Origin: OCS155 cluster bacterium AG-349-E07
GTDB taxonomy: Bacteria > Actinomycetota > Acidimicrobiia > Actinomarinales > Actinomarinaceae
Direction: 5' to 3'
Assembly: GCA_003281085.1 (NCBI GenBank)
Contig: QCCZ01000001.1
Location: 225,452-289,451, forward strand
Length of the DNA: 64,000 bases
Position numbers and translations under genes: made by a program. The notes under the pieces are model-generated. The model made no database searches, had not been told where the DNA came from, and was given only the letters and a program-made list of their open reading frames with translations. This document shows positions 61,916-64,000 of this stretch, piece after piece. Positions within the stretch are counted from its first letter, which is position 1, and each line of letters starts with the position of its first letter.

Positions 61916-62956
61916 ATGAGATTAACTGAGTACTCACATGGTGCTGGTTGAGCATGTAAGCTCTCACAAAAAGAGCTTGCTCAGGTACTGACGCATTTTA
62001 GACAACAAAATAATTCCAATACTTCACAAATACTGGTTGGTCTAGATTCGCCTGACGATGGAGGTGTAATTGATATTGGTAATGGAATCAGAATAGTTCA
62101 GACTGTAGACTTTTTTACACCTATATTGGATAACCCATTTGATTGGGGAAGAGTTGCAGCCGCTAACGCATTATCTGATATTTATGCAATGGGTGGAACC
62201 CCAATATCTTCCTTACAGCTTGTTTCATGGCCAAGAGAAGATTTAAGTTTTGAAATATTGTCTGAAGTAATAAAAGGTGGTTTAGAGACTATGCAAAGTG
62301 TTGGTTGTAACATCATTGGAGGACACAGTATCGACGACAAAGAGCCAAAGTATGGTTTTGCTGTAACAGGAATAATCAATGATGTTATTTATAAAAAAAG
62401 AAATCTTCAAGTAGGCGATAAACTTTTTTTGACTAAACCTTTAGGTTCTGGAATTATCTCTTCCGCTATAAAAAAGAATATAGCAAGTGAAAAAGCGATA
62501 TCTGAAGCAACTGAAGTGATGACAACATTGAATGACAAAGCACTAGAAGCTGCCAGAGAATTAAATGCAAATGCAATAACAGATGTCACTGGTTTTGGAC
62601 TATTAGGGCACTTAATAGAAATGATTGGAGATTCTGAAGTTACAGTAAATATATATTTAGATAATGTACCAGTTATAGAACATGCAAAAGAATATTTCAA
62701 CAATGGAGTTTATCCTTCTGGGTCTAAAAGAAATTTTGATTCAGCTAAAGAAAATATAATTTATAACGATGATCAAGAATCTTTTGTAAAAATATTATCA
62801 GATGCTCAAACAAGTGGTGGTTTACTAATTTCAGCACCAAATGACAACTCAATAGATTTAGATGATATATCTGACAGACTTGGACTAAATATATGGGAAA
62901 TTGGAGATATTGTTTCTAGATATAAAAATAAAGTCAATATCATTAATAGCAAATGA
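61916..62956 (+). CDS. selD: Selenide, water dikinase SelD containing selenocysteine
   Basis: SelD makes selenophosphate from selenide and ATP, the Se donor for Sec-tRNA. Reading TGA at 61949-61951 as Sec12 gives 346 residues, the normal length, in one frame to the TGA stop at 62954-62956. The catalytic motif is HGAGUACKL, where others have Cys or Sec, with Lys15 following. DFFTPILDNP, GGHSIDDKEP and TDVTGFGLLGH are further family motifs. AAAAGGAGG precedes the ATG at 61916. A later start (62126) would lose the active site. The stop overlaps the next start (ATGA). Confidence 0.93.
61956..61980 (+). promoter_or_regulatory. Candidate SECIS hairpin of selD
   Basis: AAGCTCT (61958-61964) pairs perfectly with AGAGCTT (61972-61978), extended to 9 bp by a G-T and a G-C pair; the loop is CACAAAA. 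It begins 4 bases after the TGA, as bacterial SECIS do. The loop lacks the usual early G, so it is a divergent candidate. Confidence 0.5.
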
Positions 62957-63876
62957 TAAAAACAATTACTAAATTTTTTGCTTTTGCGACAATCTTGAAA
63001 AACTTGCTTGAAACAAAAAAGGGAGATATTTCTGGTAATACTCAAATTCATCCAAGTAAGTTTCCTGGCAGAACTATTTTTGTAAGGGAAAAAGAGTATT
63101 TTATTAGAGAATCATATGTAGACGGAACAACCCCTATTGTTTTTTTGCATAGCTGGGGGACTGATTCGTTAGGTAGTTGGTTTAAAGTATTGCCAAAAAT
63201 AAAAAATAAAAATTCATTTATTGCAATTGATTTAAGAAATCATGGAAAGTCAGATTCAAGTTGGAAAAGATGGGACGTAGACGAAAATGCAGATCTGGTT
63301 ATAAGCATTCTAGAAAAACTTGGTATAGAAGAGTGTGATATTGTTGGTTGGTCGATGGGAAGCGCTGTTGGAATGTCTGTTGCTAGAAAAAAACAATCCT
63401 TAATTAGAAAATTAGTTTTAATAACCCCATTTAGCTGGCTAGGCGGTGCTGTTTATAGTGATAAATTAGCATTTAAGGTTTTCATAAGTTTTGTAAGAAT
63501 TCGAGAAAGACTTTTTCCAAATTTTAATCCTAGATCAAAATTTTCTTTCTTAAGGAAATCCCAATCTATTGAAGATGAGTACACAGAGTGGGCATGGAAT
63601 AATCTACATAGGTCAAAAGATGACTTTATATATGGTGATGGAGGAAGGTTCGTTGTACCTTATGATGCAAGACCATGGATTCATGAAATACATTCTGAAA
63701 CCTTGGTCATTACTGGTGGCAAAGATAAACTAGTCCCTGAAGAAACATCTAATGAAGTGATAAATCGTTTAAATACTGTCAAATCGAAAGTTATTAATGA
63801 TGCTGGTCATTCTGTTCCGTGGACTCACGCAGATGAACTATTAGAAGAGATTAATAGCTTTTTAAACAATGAATAA
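62953..63876 (+). CDS. Alpha/beta-hydrolase fold protein
   Basis: The 307-residue protein has the alpha/beta-hydrolase elements: oxyanion strand IVFLHSWGTDSLGSW, nucleophile elbow GWSMGSA (Ser), a late acid near GGKDKLVPEE and the catalytic His in NDAGHSVPWTH. The substrate is unknown; esterases, lyases and dehalogenases share these features. It overlaps the selD stop by 4 bp and the next gene by 8 bp. Confidence 0.88.
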   Translation: MIKTITKFFAFATILKNLLETKKGDISGNTQIHPSKFPGRTIFVREKEYFIRESYVDGTTPIVFLHSWGTDSLGSWFKVLPKIKNKNSFIAIDLRNHGKSDSSWKRWDVDENADLVISILEKLGIEECDIVGWSMGSAVGMSVARKKQSLIRKLVLITPFSWLGGAVYSDKLAFKVFISFVRIRERLFPNFNPRSKFSFLRKSQSIEDEYTEWAWNNLHRSKDDFIYGDGGRFVVPYDARPWIHEIHSETLVITGGKDKLVPEETSNEVINRLNTVKSKVINDAGHSVPWTHADELLEEINSFLNNE

Positions 63877-64000
63877 AGTTTTATTTGTTTCTCCAACTGT
63901 TTATTCCAATCCTGTAACAAAAGATATTCAAAAAAAATTTCAATCTCTCTCTAAAGTTTGTAATCCTATAGTTTATGCATTCAGTGAGGAAAAGTTTAGA
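63869..64000 (+). CDS. Start of a gene running off the right edge, possibly a glycosyltransferase
   Basis: An ATG at 63869 overlaps the previous stop by 8 bp and opens a frame to the window edge (44 codons). The N terminus MNKVLFVSPTVYSNPVTKDI is a beta strand and loop seen in GT-B glycosyltransferases, but 44 residues are too few for certainty. Confidence 0.55.
   Translation, partial: MNKVLFVSPTVYSNPVTKDIQKKFQSLSKVCNPIVYAFSEEKFR

Noticed and set aside
62126..62956. SelD as a truncated gene starting at 62126
   Set aside because: The frame continues upstream without another stop to an ATG with AAAAGGAGG, and the only interruption is a TGA at the catalytic Sec position.

Overview
The window looks like a chromosomal segment from a low-GC, streamlined actinobacterium, most likely a marine one of the Ca. 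Actinomarinales / Acidimicrobiia-like kind. The lineage guess is inference. It rests on marker genes: CrgA, a PknB kinase with PASTA repeats beside a PP2C phosphatase, the dnaK-grpE-dnaJ-hspR operon, a 31-residue bS22 ribosomal peptide, PAC2 and DUF3159 proteins, and an actinobacterial-type Dcd. Genes are packed very tightly, with 1-35 bp overlaps both head-to-tail and tail-to-tail. The neighbourhood tRNA-Ile/tRNA-Ala, crgA, pknB, pstP, serS, tadA, tRNA-Ser cluster, dnaX, lysC-asd resembles what I recall of the oriC-proximal part of mycobacterial chromosomes.

Region by region. 1-305 is the start of a lipoprotein gene. 390-5430 is a ~5 kb accessory island bounded by two perfect 78-bp copies of a complete tRNA-Ile(GAT) gene. 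It holds a structured leader with terminator, an SGNH hydrolase, a vWA protein, repeat-rich DNA, a tyrosine recombinase ending 17 bp from a tRNA-Leu(TAA), and a type II restriction-modification pair with an MvaI/BcnI-like nuclease. 5.5-9.4 kb holds tRNA-Ala, crgA, mutY, pknB and pstP. 9.5-13.1 kb holds serS, tadA and three tRNA-Ser plus tRNA-Arg(ACG), the expected TadA substrate. 13-32 kb is housekeeping: dgt, dnaX, murJ, lysC-asd, dcd, bS22, PAC2, copper ATPase and M3 peptidase. 32-39 kb holds a selenoprotein, a TSUP transporter, lnt, mscS and purB-purA. 39-44.6 kb is a four-gene polar amino-acid ABC transporter. 44.6-54.2 kb holds peptidases and the DnaK operon. 54-64 kb holds proC, an Fe-S oxidoreductase, nadE, selD, a hydrolase and the start of one more gene.

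The most notable signal is selenium biology that ordinary ORF calling hides. A 78-residue Rdx (SelW-like) protein at 31990-32226 and selenophosphate synthetase SelD at 61916-62956 each carry one in-frame TGA exactly at the family's Sec/Cys position, with hairpins just downstream. TGA is also the normal stop of both genes, so this is selenocysteine rather than codon reassignment. No selA, selB or selC is in the window.

Other unusual points: key residues replaced in TadA (zinc Cys to Asp) and Lnt (catalytic Cys to Ser); DnaX without its four-Cys zinc module; a lipoyl-like domain inside an amino-acid ABC permease; and two paralogous small zinc-finger proteins, one heading the dnaK operon, each behind a perfect palindrome.
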